Source: Bettongia penicillata ogilbyi (lineage: Eukaryota > Chordata > Mammalia > Diprotodontia > Potoroidae). Taken from it: 64,000 bases of DNA. The first letter of the stretch is position 1, and every line of letters starts with the position of its first letter. The notes below the pieces were generated by a model. The model searched no databases. It saw only the letters and a list, made by a program, of their open reading frames with translations, and was not told the DNA's origin. Of the stretch, positions 10,770 to 20,817 are shown piece after piece. The translations under genes and the position numbers were made by a program. The stretch spans positions 7,028,215-7,092,214 of the forward strand of contig JAJHZJ010000009.1 of the NCBI GenBank assembly GCA_023548195.1. The letters run 5' to 3'.

Positions 10770-11500
10770 GAAAGCATATGATATGGTATCCACTCAGAAA
10801 AGCTTTGATAAAAACATGAGATAATATGATATTTGAGTCTGATGTCAGGATCTTCAGCAAAGTGATAGCACTGAACTACAGAATCATGTTGTGTGGGAAT
10901 ATGCAAAATAGCTGACCAATAGAAAGTCACCCCATACCAAATAGTTGACAGATTAGGCAATAGTTTAATCTATAAAATAGACTCTGAGAATGATTGGGAA
11001 TCTGAAAAAACAATATATCACAACAACCTATGGTCTACTGGAAACTAGGATGAACTTCCTCATGAATGGGAAGAGAGATGGAGAGGTATCCAACTGGACT
11101 GCAAGATGAGCCAGATCACTCATTGCAGAAAGACTATCAGAGGTAGACAGTAGCTCAGTAGATGATGAATTTGATGAAGAAGAAAGTAGAAGTTGGTAAC
11201 CTTCAAGGGTTAGGGAAATCACCTGAAATTATTCTGGCCCCTGGTATTCTTTCATTCAGACAATGCAAGGGATTCTCAACCCAGAAAATGTCTCTTTCTT
11301 GCCTTATATTCAAGTTGTGGAGACGCCTAGGGAAAAGAGGGCTTTCATAGAGTTTGAAGATAGTGAGAGCTTGGGACATCCACAAACTTAGACATAACAT
11401 TTGGCCAGTAACCAACCTTACTTACAAGTATGTAGGAGAAATAGGAGAAGTAGCTACCCAGGAAACCAATGATGTCCATTATTGGAGTCCACTTATACTT
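10770..11500. pseudogene. Further decayed coding-like sequence, unrecognised
   Basis: About 11160-11200 encodes an acidic run DDEFDEEESRSW before TAA, and about 11275-11390 reads NPENVSFLPYIQVVET then PREKRAFIEFEDSES. Several other frames overlap here in other phases, so the strand is uncertain, but the plus-strand phase fits the earlier fragments best. Function unknown. Confidence 0.25.
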
Positions 11501-12875
11501 TGTTTGTAACATAGGTTTTTAGGTACTGTATGTGATGCACTTGCTATTCAATGTTCTTTTATTGCTCTGATATGCCATATATGTACTTAATGTGTTTCAA
11601 TGTGATCTATGTATTTGGTCACTATATAGAACTGTAGTGTGTGGTGTGATGTGTTTTTTGTTATATTGAAATTTGTGTCAATTCAATATATACTATGTCA
11701 TGTATTCTATTGACTATGAGTTATGTACTATGTGTGTCACATGTACTCTAATTTGCTGAATGCAGGTTAAATGTGAATTCCATGTAGGGATGTACTGGTA
11801 AATGTTTAACAACTGGCTCTCCCTTAAATTATGAATGATACACTTTAATGTTTAATATGCATCATTAACATTTTCTCTATCAAGTTTAGAAAACAACAAA
11901 ATAGTAAATCAAGGCTTGATTTATAGTTTTTGCTGATTTCCAAGGTGTAAATGTCCACACTGAAAATGTAACAATTGGCTCTCCTGAGTCAGTATGAACA
12001 AGCTCTAGCATACTCTTAAACAGGTATCAGGTACTTCTACTTTATACTGTGTATTTGAGATGCTCACCTATGACTGTGCTATGTGCCAATTTACCTGATT
12101 TATTATGTTCATTTATGGACATAAAGACAATTTGTCACAACTGCAAATTCCTTACTATGGAGAGATTGCATGTTTTCATTGTTTTTTTCAAAATTCAGCA
12201 CCAAGGCCAAGTCCTTTTGAAATTCTGCCCCCAAACACTGCCCTACTTCCCCCAAGAAGTGATTTGGTTGAGTGTGGTGATATAAAGAACAATGACCTTG
12301 CTTCCTTCAGTTGCCATTTGTTATAGTTTGGTATTATTTATTTGTTAAACTAGGGAGGACTTCTGACATTTCTAATGCTGTCAATAGCTGAACTACCATT
12401 CAGCCCTAGTCATAGGGAGAATTGAGACCCAAGAAAAGAATTAATCTCAACTCAGGTGGGAGGGACTGACTGACTTTTATTTAGCCATTCCTTAGATGGG
12501 TATTATGGTTCATAGCCTCCAGTTTTCACTAAAGACTTATGAGCCTGCTTTGTTAGGGAGAGACTTTCCAGTCATTGCACCTTAGCAGAGAGGAACTGAG
12601 ATAGAAAAAATGAATGTCAGATGGACCTTAAGAGATGAAGTCCAGAAGCTGGTGGTAGAAAAAGTCTCAAAAAACAATGATTTTTGGTGATTCAACAGCA
12701 ACTAGCAGAGCAGTGTGTGTCAGAGATGACTCACCATGTGTGAGTGTGCATGATACCGGCAGAGACAAAGCACCTAGTGAAGATCAGATAAAACCAGCAG
12801 AAAGTAGTAGAAAGTCATTTGACTGTATCATTAGAGGCATTGGCAGCATTGGAGAGAGAAGTTGACCTAATTATA
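11500..12875. other. Low-repeat stretch, nothing named
   Basis: AT-rich with many 'tatgtgt' and 'tgtatt' words at 11500-11760. Overlapping plus frames at 12049-12326 disagree in phase and are not called. Confidence 0.35.
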
Positions 12876-12879
12876 CATA

Positions 12880-13300
12880 TGCCCTGGTGTGTTTGGCATT
12901 TAAAGCCCTCCATTATGTAGCCCCCTCCCACCTTTTCAGTCTACACTGAACTGCTGGTTCATAAACAAGACCCTTCATCTTTTGGCTTTGGGTATTTTCA
13001 GGAGCTGTCCCCATGCCTGGAATGCTCTCACTCCTTAACTCCATCTATTGACTTCCCTGGCTTCCTTTAATTCCAGGCTAAAATCTCATCTTTTACAGGA
13101 AATCTTTCCCAACCCCTCTTTCTTAATAATTTCCTCTTTATCCTCTGTGTAGCTTGCTTTGCATGCATTTATTTGTATGTTATGTCCCCATTAGAGCATA
13201 AGTTCATTGAGGGCAGGGCCTGTCTTTTGCTTCTTTTTGTTATTGTCAACACTTAGCACAAGACCTGGACAACAGTAGGCACTTAACGGATATTGAAAAC
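12880..13300 (+). mobile_element. L2 LINE 3' region, about 420 bp
   Basis: The order 'catttaaagccctccat', 'ccccatgcctggaatgctc', 'ggctaaaatctcatctttta', 'attagagcataagttcattg', 'gggcagggcctgtctttt' and 'cagtaggcacttaacgg' is the standard L2 end region, running from the former end of ORF2 to the terminus. It is stop-filled. Confidence 0.8.
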
Positions 13301-14175
13301 TAATGCACTGTTGGTGGAGTTGTGAACTGATCCACTCATTCTGGAGAACAATTTGGAACAAACTCCAAGGGCTGTAAAACTGTGCATACCTTTCGATCCA
13401 GCAATGCCACTACTAGGTCTGTAACCCAAAGAGTTCAAAAATAGAAAAAAAGAACCCATTTGCACAAAGGTATTTGTAGCTGCTCTTTTTGTGGCGGCTA
13501 AGAATTTGAAATTGAAGGGATACCCATCAATTGGGGAATGTCTGAAATAGCTGTGGTAGATGACTGTGATGGAATGTTATTATGCTATAAGAAATGACAG
13601 GCAAGATCACTGCAGAAAAACCTGGAAAGACTTATGTGAACTGATGCAGAGTTAAGTGAGCAGAATCAGGAGAACATCGTGCTCAGTAACATCAATATTG
13701 TATGATGAACAGCTACGAGGGACTTAGCTATTCATGGATCTGAAATAACCCTGAAGGACTCAGGATGATAATTGCTATCCATCTCCAGAGAAAGAACTGA
13801 TCTCTTCTGAATACAGACTGAAGCTAGCTTCCTTCCTTCCTTCCTTCCTTCCTTCCTTCCTTCCTTCCTTCCTTCCTTCCTTCCTTCCTTCCTTCCTTCC
13901 TTCCTTCCTTCCTTCCTTCCTTCCTTCCTTCCTCCCTTTCTCTCTTTCTTCCTCTCTCTGTTTTCTTGCACAAAATGACTAATGTGGAAATGTTTTACAT
14001 GACTACACAAGTATAACCTTTATCAGATTGCTTACCATCTCAGGAAGGGAGGAGGAAGGAGGAGAGAAGGAGGGAGAGAGAGATAGAATTTGGAACTCAA
14101 ACATTTTTTAAAACTCTGAATATTAAAATTATTTTTATATGTAACTGGGGGAAAATATTATTTTAAAAAATTGAT
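13300..14175 (+). mobile_element. 5'-truncated L1, ORF2 end and 3' UTR
   Basis: The sequence aligns by eye with the end of ORF2 in the L1 at 58317-59612: 'gcactgttggtggagttgtg', 'ggaacaaactccaagggctg', 'cccatcaattggggaatg', 'gaaagacttatgtgaactga' and 'gagcagaatcaggagaacat'. The 3' UTR has 'ctatccatctccagag', a long CCTT tract and an A-rich end near 14165. Several frameshifts show it is dead. It lies immediately after an L2 terminus. Confidence 0.85.
13829..13933 (+). repeat. (CCTT)n microsatellite
   Basis: About 26 near-perfect CTTC units followed by a decayed CT-rich edge to 13960. Read on the other strand it gives an artificial lysine/glutamate/glycine/arginine repeat frame (13732-14010), which is not a protein. 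Confidence 0.95.
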
Positions 14176-14760
14176 TGATTTGCCCTGGCCATAAGGATTA
14201 CAGATATGTGACTCTTCAAACACGTTCTCTGGCCAAACAGGATCCCTAAGGGTCTAGCTTCTATGCATGGCTCATATGTTCTTTGGTGATGATGTATGAA
14301 GGTACCCCCTATGTGCACATGGGGAAATTTTCATTGTCATTTTATTTATTATGCTATCTGATTAAATATCTTCTGTTTGAACTACTATGTTCTTTGATTA
14401 GTAAAAGTAAATACATTGTTCATTGCCCATGATCTATGGTTTTGAATAGACATGAACCTATCATATTTACCTTGCATAGCTTTTCTGGGAATCCAAGATG
14501 AAAGTGGAAGATTTCCTAGATCTGTATGTAATAGGTGCTTAATAAATGTTTGTTGAATTTAACGGAATTGAATAGGTCCATATCAAAGTTAGGTGAGATA
14601 GTAATTGAACATGTACTAGTCTAGTCTTCTTTTTGATGTATGTGTGCGCACATGTGTATATATCTGAGTGTGAAGTCATCTATGGAAAAATCAATGAAAT
14701 GGGTAAATAATTCATCAAAGTGAATTATAATGGCAAAAAGAGCATTCTCTTTGGGAATTT
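14175..14760. other. Non-coding, small L2 scrap
   Basis: 'gtaataggtgcttaataaat' near 14529-14560 is a bare L2 terminus. Nothing else is recognised. Confidence 0.4.
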
Positions 14761-14774
14761 CCTACACTGATGAA

Positions 14775-14940
14775 AACACAGATCCAAGAAAGAAAAGAGA
14801 GGCAGAACAAGAGAAGAGAGGGACAGAGATGGAGGCAGAGAGACTCAGAGAAAGGAAGGGGAAAAAAGAAAGAAGAAAACAAGGGAGAAAGAGAAAAAAG
14901 AAAGAGAAAGAAAAGAAAAGAAGGTGGAAAAGAATCATTT
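14775..14940 (+). repeat. Purine-rich (GAAA/GAGA)n low-complexity tract
   Basis: Nearly all A and G on the plus strand. The two overlapping lysine/arginine/glutamate-rich frames here (14730-14942 and 14770-15030) are products of this composition. Confidence 0.85.
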
Positions 14941-15024
14941 AGTTCTTTTCTGTTTTTTCAGATCCTGATCTATTACCTTTTCCCTCTTTCTCCACTGTTT
15001 CCTAATCAGGGTGGAAAGGGAAGG

Positions 15025-15250
15025 GAATAAGCATTTATGCAGAGCCTACTATGTGCCAGGAATGTGCCTTTAACAAATATTACTTCATTTGATCTTTACA
15101 ACAGACTTGTGTGGTAGATACTGTTTTTATACCCATTTTTCAGGTGAGGAAACTGAGACAGGCAGAGGTTAAGACTTGCCTAAGGTTTCACAGCTGGTAA
15201 GTATTTGAGTTTGGATTTGAATTCAGGTCTTCCTGACTCCACTTCAGCAA
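15025..15250 (-). repeat. MIR/CORE-type SINE
   Basis: In reverse order it shows 'cctactatgtgccaggaatg', 'atctttacaacagacttg', 'aggtgaggaaactgagaca', 'cctaaggtttcacagctgg' and 'gaattcaggtcttcctgact', nearly the full SINE body. Confidence 0.75.
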
Positions 15251-15309
15251 ATGACTATCCATCACTTCTGAAGTCATCTTCCATTCCTTTGACTAGCCCT
15301 GAATCGTCA

Positions 15310-15475
15310 GATTCCACCTTGTGTTGTCATTACTTGTGTTCATGTCTTATCTCTCATGCTAGACTATAAGGTCTCTGAGGGCAGAGATTGAGTCTTTTTC
15401 TTCTCTGTACCTCTCCAAAGAAATTACCATAGTGCATTACATATTATAAGTAATCTATAAGCATTTGAACGACAG
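15310..15475 (+). mobile_element. L2 LINE 3' end
   Basis: 'gctagactataaggtctctg', 'agggcagagattgagtc' and 'agtaatctataagcatttg' give the L2 terminal order in decayed form. Confidence 0.6.
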
Positions 15476-16405
15476 AAAACTATTCAGATGAGGAGTTCTC
15501 TGAGTAAAGGGACAATGAGAAATTTTCCAGAAGAGAAAATCCCTTAGTATTGCTTGTGCCCAATTATATTAAGGACTATTTGGGGACATGAGTAAGGGAA
15601 GGCATGAATGGCTTGATCTGATTACAGCTATCCTTTCCACATCTAGATCTTCCCCATTGTGGCTTTGATAGATCTCAGGTTGGCATAAGAAATTAAATGA
15701 GAATTGGTTAGGAGTTTTGCAGAAGCTGCAGATGATATGTGAAAGCCAGCTGACAATGCGGAAAAAGTTTAGAAATTCAGAAATGCATAAAATATATGAA
15801 TAATATTGTATAGTATCAACCTAAATTTTACAATAAATGCTATTAATACCCCAAAATATCCATAGCTTTTTGTCCCTGTTTCTACTGAAGGACCATGTCG
15901 ACTCTTGGTGTATAGGCCAAAATCTTAGCCTTGCATTTATTCACAATAGGAGATTTGCTGACTATAGGTTCCCATTCTCTTCAATTATGCAAAGTTTTGA
16001 CTGATGTTCTACTTGGATGGTTCCTGGAAAGCAATGGTGTGAACAGCAAGAAGGAGAAATTGCTTAATGGAAAGAAAACTTAATTCAAAAATAAGAAATG
16101 TTAAAAGATTCCAATATCCAAAGAAAACTGTGGGGATAAGGATGATATTGAGAGATTTAAAAAAAAATCACATCAATTCAACAAATATTTATTTAGAGTT
16201 TACTGTGCACACCAGTATTCTACTAGTGATGCCATAAGGATGTATGGAAGGACAAATGAATGAGAAAACATTTATTATATGGATAATGTATGCCAGGCAC
16301 TATGCTAAATGCTAGGATTATAAATATAAGCAATCAAGGCAGGCCCTAACATTCTAACATGGAAGAAAACACGGCTATATGGCTATAAATTATGGACCAA
16401 CACAG
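15475..16405. other. Non-coding stretch, mostly unassigned
   Basis: No frame over 60 codons. Around 16225-16330, 'gccaggcactatgctaaatg' recalls an old L2- or MIR-associated repeat. Confidence 0.35.
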
Positions 16406-16407
16406 TC

Positions 16408-16606
16408 AGGTGACACAGTGGTTAGAGAGCTAGACCAATAGTCAGGAAGACTGGAGCTCTAATCTGAATTCAGACATTTACCAGCTGTGTGACCTTGAAC
16501 AAGTCCCTTAACCTCTGCCTGCCTCACTCCCCTCATCTGTAAAATAGGAATAATAATAGAGTTGTTGTGAGATATTTGTAAAACCCTACCTAAACTGTAA
16601 ATATGT
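16408..16606 (+). repeat. MIR/CORE-type SINE, 5' part (split by HAL1)
   Basis: Runs 'gtgacacagtggttagagag', 'ccagctgtgtgaccttgaac', 'cctcatctgtaaaatagg' and then breaks near 16606. The missing tail ('aaaccttaaagcactatcta' and a 'tagctattactatt' end) is found at 21982-22035, on the far side of the HAL1-like element. This places the SINE as the oldest layer of the nest. Confidence 0.75.
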
Positions 16607-17399
16607 ACTTTATTTATTTTTCAGTTGTTAATATTCACTTCAACAAAAACTTGAATTCAAAATTTTCTCTCCATCTCTCCCCACCCCCTTCCTCCAGTTT
16701 GTTTTCCCTTCTATTACTCACCCTTCTTCCATCCCCCTTCCCCGTTTTTTCCTGTAGGGCAAAATAGATTTCTATTGCCTGAACACCTTAATTTCCAGTT
16801 GCATGCTAAAACAATTTTTAATATTCATTCTTAAAGTTTTGAGTTCTATATTTCTCCCTCTCTCCCCACCCACCCTCATTGAGAAAACAAGCAATTCAAT
16901 ATAGGTCATATGTATCTAACAATGAAAAGCACTTCCATAATATTTATGTAGTAAAAGACTAACCACATTTTACTCTGTCTTATCCTACCTTCATTCATTC
17001 CATTCTCTCCCTTGACCTGTCTTCCCACAATAGTGTTTGCTTCTGATTATCCCTTTCCCCAATTTGCTGTCGCTTCTATCACCTTTGCTTTCCTATTCTT
17101 GCCTTCCTGCAAGGTAAAATACATTTCCATGTCCAATTGAGTGTGTGTTATTCCCTCCTTAAGTCAAATCCCATGACAGTAAGGCTCAGTTTCCTTTCAC
17201 TACTCCCTCTTCCCCTCCATTGTAAAAGCTCTTTCTTCCCTATTTTATGTGAGATGATTTGCTACATTCTACGTCTCCCTTTCTCTTACTACTAGTACAT
17301 TCCATTCAACAGTAAATTTTATTTTTTTAGGTATACTCTCTTCATATTCAGCTCACCCTGTGCCCTCTGTCTATGTATATATATATTCATATGAATTTA

Positions 17400-17522
17400 T
17401 ATACATATACATACACACAGGTACATATACATACCTAAACATATATAATGTACACATATATGTACATATACATACACACAGGTACATATACATACCTAAA
17501 CATATATAATGTACACATACCC
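17400..17522. repeat. Two tandem 61-bp units, TATA/CACA-rich, in HAL1 3' UTR
   Basis: The block from 'atacacacaggtacat' at 17411 to the 'atgtacacatat' words recurs at 17472 with almost no change, a period of 61 bases. The same place in element C (60518-60560) holds a short TG/TA microsatellite. Confidence 0.85.
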
Positions 17523-17744
17523 ATACACACTTACATATATATTCCATCTAACTACACTAATACTGACAAAGGTTTGATGAGTTACAAATAACATCTTTCC
17601 ATGTAGGAATGTAAACAGTGCAACATTAATGAGGTTCCTCTTTCCAGTTTACCTTTTCATGTTTCACTTGATTCCAGTGTTTGAAAGTCAAATTTTCTAT
17701 TCAGCCCTGGTCTTTTCAACAAGAGTGCATGGAAGTCCTCTATT

Positions 17745-18023
17745 TCATTGAATGATCATTTTTGCTGGGTAGATGATTCTTGGTTTTAATCCTAGTTCCT
17801 TTGACTTCTGGAATATCATTTTCCAAGCCCTTCCATCTCTAAGTGTAGAAGCTGCAAGATCTTGTGTTATCCTGATTATATTTCCACAATACTCAAATTG
17901 GTTCTTTCTGGCTGCTTGTAATATTTTCTCCTTGATCTGGGAACTCTGGAATTTGGCTACAACATTCCTAGGAACTTTCCTTTTGGGATCTCTTTCAGGA
18001 GGTGATTGGTGAATTCTTTCCAT
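17745..18023 (-). pseudogene. L1 ORF1-like C-terminal domain of HAL1-like element A (92 codons)
   Basis: Encodes RIHQSPPERDPKRKVPRNVV, then KFQSSQIKEKILQAARKNQ and DLAASTLRDGRAWKMIFQKS, matching the single-strand RNA-binding C-terminal domain of L1 ORF1 proteins. The frame closes with PAKMIIQ and a stop because of a 26-bp deletion relative to element C, which continues about 40 residues further. The N-terminal coiled-coil half of the same gene lies at 20803-21230, beyond the inserted element, and is itself frameshifted. Non-functional. Confidence 0.85.
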
Positions 18024-18283
18024 TTCTATTTTATGCTCTGGTTCTAGAATATCAAGGCAGTTTTCCTTGACAACTTCTTGAAAGATGATGTATAGGCTCT
18101 TTTTTTAGTTTTCAGGTAGACTAATAATTTTTAAATGATCTCTCCTGGATGTATTTTCCAGGTCAGTTGTTTTTCCAGTAAGATATTTCATATGGTCTTC
18201 TATTTTTTTATTCTTTTGGTTTGGTTTTGTAATTTCTTGGTTTCTCATAAAGTCAATAGCTTCCAACTGCTCATTCTAATTTT

Positions 18284-18298
18284 AAAGAATTATGTTCT
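18284..18298 (+). repeat. Target-site duplication, left, of HAL1-like element B
   Basis: aaagaattatgttct matches aaagaattattttct at 20803-20817 with one mismatch in 15. The left junction is preceded by TTT, giving the TT/AAAG context expected for L1 endonuclease. Confidence 0.85.
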
Positions 18299-19046
18299 GG
18301 GGTGCAGAGGCAAAATGGCAGAGTAGAAAGATACATCTACTTTACCTCTTCCCCCACAGCCCATAAAATGCCTGTAAAAAATGACTTTAAACAAATTCTA
18401 GAGGCAACAAAAGCCATAAAACAACAGAGTGAAAGAGATTTCCAGTTCAAGGTAGCCTGGAAGGTCAACAATAAAGGGCTATCACACAGAGCATGGAGTG
18501 GAGCACAGCCCATAGAGTCAGTCCAGCCAAGGCCTGCAGCACTGGCAGGAACAGGAGCAGACCTCAGGGGCAAAATGCCTGAGAGCAGCTGCAGTTCTCA
18601 GATCCCTCAACCCAAAAACACCAAAGACAGCTTCAAAGGTTAGTGAGAAAGCTTTTTCACTTGGGTAAGAGGGGAGCAGGGTTCTCCCCTAGCCCAGGCC
18701 CCAGGTGGCAGCAGAATCAGTAGCGGCAGTGTCTATTTTTGGACCCCTTGGCCTAAAACCTCTGGGAGAAGTGAGTGGCTGATCTAGATCTCAGCCCTGA
18801 GTGGTGGTTCTAGGGTGAGGAAGAGTGCTGGAATGGTGAAGCTAATGGAGGCTCTGGAAAGGGAATTCTATCTGCAGATCCTGGGCAGAAGAGCTTTGGT
18901 AGCTCCCAGACCAGCACTCGGGCCAGGAGAGGGCTAAACTCCTCTCCCTTGATTGTGCCACCCTGGATGAACTGAGAACTTACAAGTCCCCAAAGTATAC
19001 CCTCCTCTTGATAAAGGACTCAAAAGTCAAGTAATTGACTGGGAAA

Positions 19047-20040
19047 ATGCCCAAAAAGGAGGAAAAAATGAAACTATAGAAGGTTAGTTTTTTGGCGAAG
19101 AGATATTTTCTTCCATCCTTTCAGATGAAGAAGAACAATGCTTACCATCAGAGGAAGACCTAAAAGTCAAGGCTATTGCATCCAAAACTAAAATACATAT
19201 GCAGTGGTCTCAGGCCATGGAAGTGCTCACAAAGGATTTTGAAAGTCAGGTAAGTGTGGTGGAGGAAAATTGGGAAGAGAAATGAGAGCAATGTAAGAAA
19301 ATCATGAAAAATGAGTCAACACCTTGCTAAAGGAGACCCCCCCAAAAATGCTGAAGAAAATAGCACCTTTAAAAATAGACTAACTCAAATGGCAAAAGAG
19401 GCTCAAGAAGCCAATGTGGAAAAGAATACTTTAAAAAGCAGAATTAGCTAAATGGAAAAGGAGGTTCAAAAACTCTGAAGAAAATAGTTCCTTAAAAATT
19501 AGAATGAAGCAGATGGAAGCTAATGACTTTATGAGAAACCAAGAAATTACAAAACTAAACCAAAAGAATGAAAAAACAGAAGACAACAAGAAATATCTTA
19601 CTGAAAAAACAACTGACCTGGAAAATAGATCCAGGAGAGACAATTTAAAAATTATGAGATTACCTGAAAGTCATGATCCAAAAAATGGCCTAGAAATCAT
19701 CTTTCATGAAATTATCAAGAAAAATTGCCCTGATATTCTAGAACAAGAGGGTAAAATAAATATTGAAAGAATCCATTGGTCACCTCCTGAAAGAGGTCTG
19801 AAAAGAAAAACTCCTAGGTATATTGTGGCCAAACTCCAGAGTTCCCAGGCCAAGGAGAAAATATTGGAAGTAGTCAGAAAGAACCAATTTGAGTATTGTG
19901 GAAATATAATCAGGATAGCACAAGATCTAGCAGCTTCTACACTAATGGATCGAAGGACTTGGAATATGATATTCCAGAAGTCAAAGGAACTAGGAGTAAA
20001 ACCAAGAATCACCTCCCCAGCAAAAATGATCATTCAATAA
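19047..20040 (+). pseudogene. L1 ORF1-like gene of HAL1-like element B, broken
   Basis: The start MPKKEEKMK matches the MPRKGKKNK start of the copy at 61809, but a stop follows at once. Decayed coiled-coil sequence runs to about 19500. An open stretch 19504-20040 (178 codons) then covers MRNQEITKLNQKNEKTEDNK, the RRM-like central domain region (LENRSRRDNLKIMRLPES) and the C-terminal domain (RIHWSPPERGLKRKTPR, EKILEVVRKNQFEYCGN). It ends in PAKMIIQ plus stop through the same 26-bp deletion seen in element A. The family protein binds RNA as a trimer and aids retrotransposition. Confidence 0.85.
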
Positions 20041-20169
20041 AATAGAGGACTTTCAAGCATTCTTGTGGAAAAGACCAGCTGAACAGAAAATTTAGAGTCA
20101 AAAAAATTCTTTTTCAATGGAGGGGAAAAGGAAGGAGGTGAGAAGGAAAACGTGAAGCTTACTCTCATC

Positions 20170-20800
20170 ACATTTGGCTTAAGGAGGGAATAACATGCAC
20201 ACTTAATTTGGTATGAAAATCTATCTTACACTACAGGAAAGTAGGGGAGAAGGGGATAAGTGGGGTGGGGGATGATAGAAGGGAGGGCAAATGGGAAGAG
20301 GGAGCAATAAGAAGTAATCACTTTAGGGGAGGAACAAGGTGTAAAGAGAGAATAGAATAAATAGGGGTCAGGAGAGTATAGAGGGAAATATAATTAGTCT
20401 TTCACAACATGACTATTATGGAAGTCTTTAGCAAAATGACACATATATAACCTCTATTGAATTGCTTGCCTTCTCAGTGGGAATGGGTGGGGAAGGATGA
20501 AGGGAGAGAAGTTGGAACTCAAAGTTTAAGGAATCAATGTTGAGAATTGTTTTTGCATGCAACTGGGAAACAAGAAATACGGGTAATGGGGTATAGAAAT
20601 CTATCTTGCCCTACAAGAAAAGAGATGATGAGGATAAGGGAAGGGAGGGGTGTGATAGAAGGGAGGGTAGATTGGGGGAAGGGGTAATCACAATGCATGA
20701 TGTTTTGGAGTGGGGAAGGGGAGACAAAGGGAGAAAATTTAGAACTCAAAATCTTGTGGAAATGAATGTTGAAAAGTATAAATAAATAAATCAAAATTAA
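20170..20800 (+). repeat. HAL1 3' UTR of element B: purine/G-rich with an internal repeat
   Basis: A block at about 20215-20290 ('gaaaatctatcttacactac', G-rich, 'gatgatagaagggagggc') recurs in altered form at about 20596-20680 ('agaaatctatcttgccctac', 'gtgatagaagggagggtag'). The block ends 'gttggaactcaaagtttaag' and 'tttagaactcaaaatcttg' are also related. This looks like an old internal duplication of about 380 bases in the 3' UTR. Confidence 0.65.
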
Positions 20801-20802
20801 AA

Positions 20803-20817
20803 AAAGAATTATTTTCT
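20803..20817 (+). repeat. Target-site duplication, right, of HAL1-like element B
   Basis: aaagaattattttct, the partner of 18284-18298, directly follows the A-rich tail of element B. Confidence 0.85.

Larger units (their letters stand above)
16607..18298 (-). mobile_element. HAL1-like element A, 3' part (ORF1 C-terminus and 3' UTR)
   Basis: Reading the minus strand from 18298, sequence continues from 20803 without loss: the words NSLKIR, LENTSRRDHLK-type and the C-terminal domain end of an L1 ORF1-like protein are encoded. The stop of ORF1 is followed by about 1.1 kb of purine-rich 3' UTR (polypyrimidine on the plus strand) and an A-rich end near 16612. No ORF2 or reverse transcriptase lies between. 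Such ORF1-only elements are known as HAL1 (half-LINE) and would need an L1 reverse transcriptase in trans. The whole element spans 16607-21976 with the inserted copy removed, about 2.85 kb. Confidence 0.8.
18299..20802 (+). mobile_element. HAL1-like element B, complete, nested in element A
   Basis: About 2.5 kb. It begins with an L1-like 5' end (ggggtgcagaggcaaaatgg), has a roughly 745-bp 5' UTR, ORF1 from about 19047, a stop at 20040 and a purine-rich 3' UTR of about 760 bp ending in an A-rich tail near 20762-20802. There is no ORF2. A 15-bp duplication surrounds it. It interrupts ORF1 of element A, in the opposite orientation. Early stops and frameshifts in the N-terminal half of ORF1 show it is inactive. 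The 113-codon frame at 18302-18643 lies in the 5' UTR and has no recognised motif. Confidence 0.85.

Noticed and set aside
13732..14010. 92-codon frame with a GRKE repeat
   Set aside because: It is a translation of the (CCTT)n microsatellite on the minus strand inside an L1 tail.
14730..15030. Lysine/arginine/glutamate-rich frames resembling a nuclear protein
   Set aside because: The DNA is a plain purine tract; two phases are open at once because of composition.
18302..18643. 113-codon frame at the start of a HAL1-like element, a possible extra ORF
   Set aside because: The other three copies do not keep it open, so it is 5' UTR sequence by chance free of stops.
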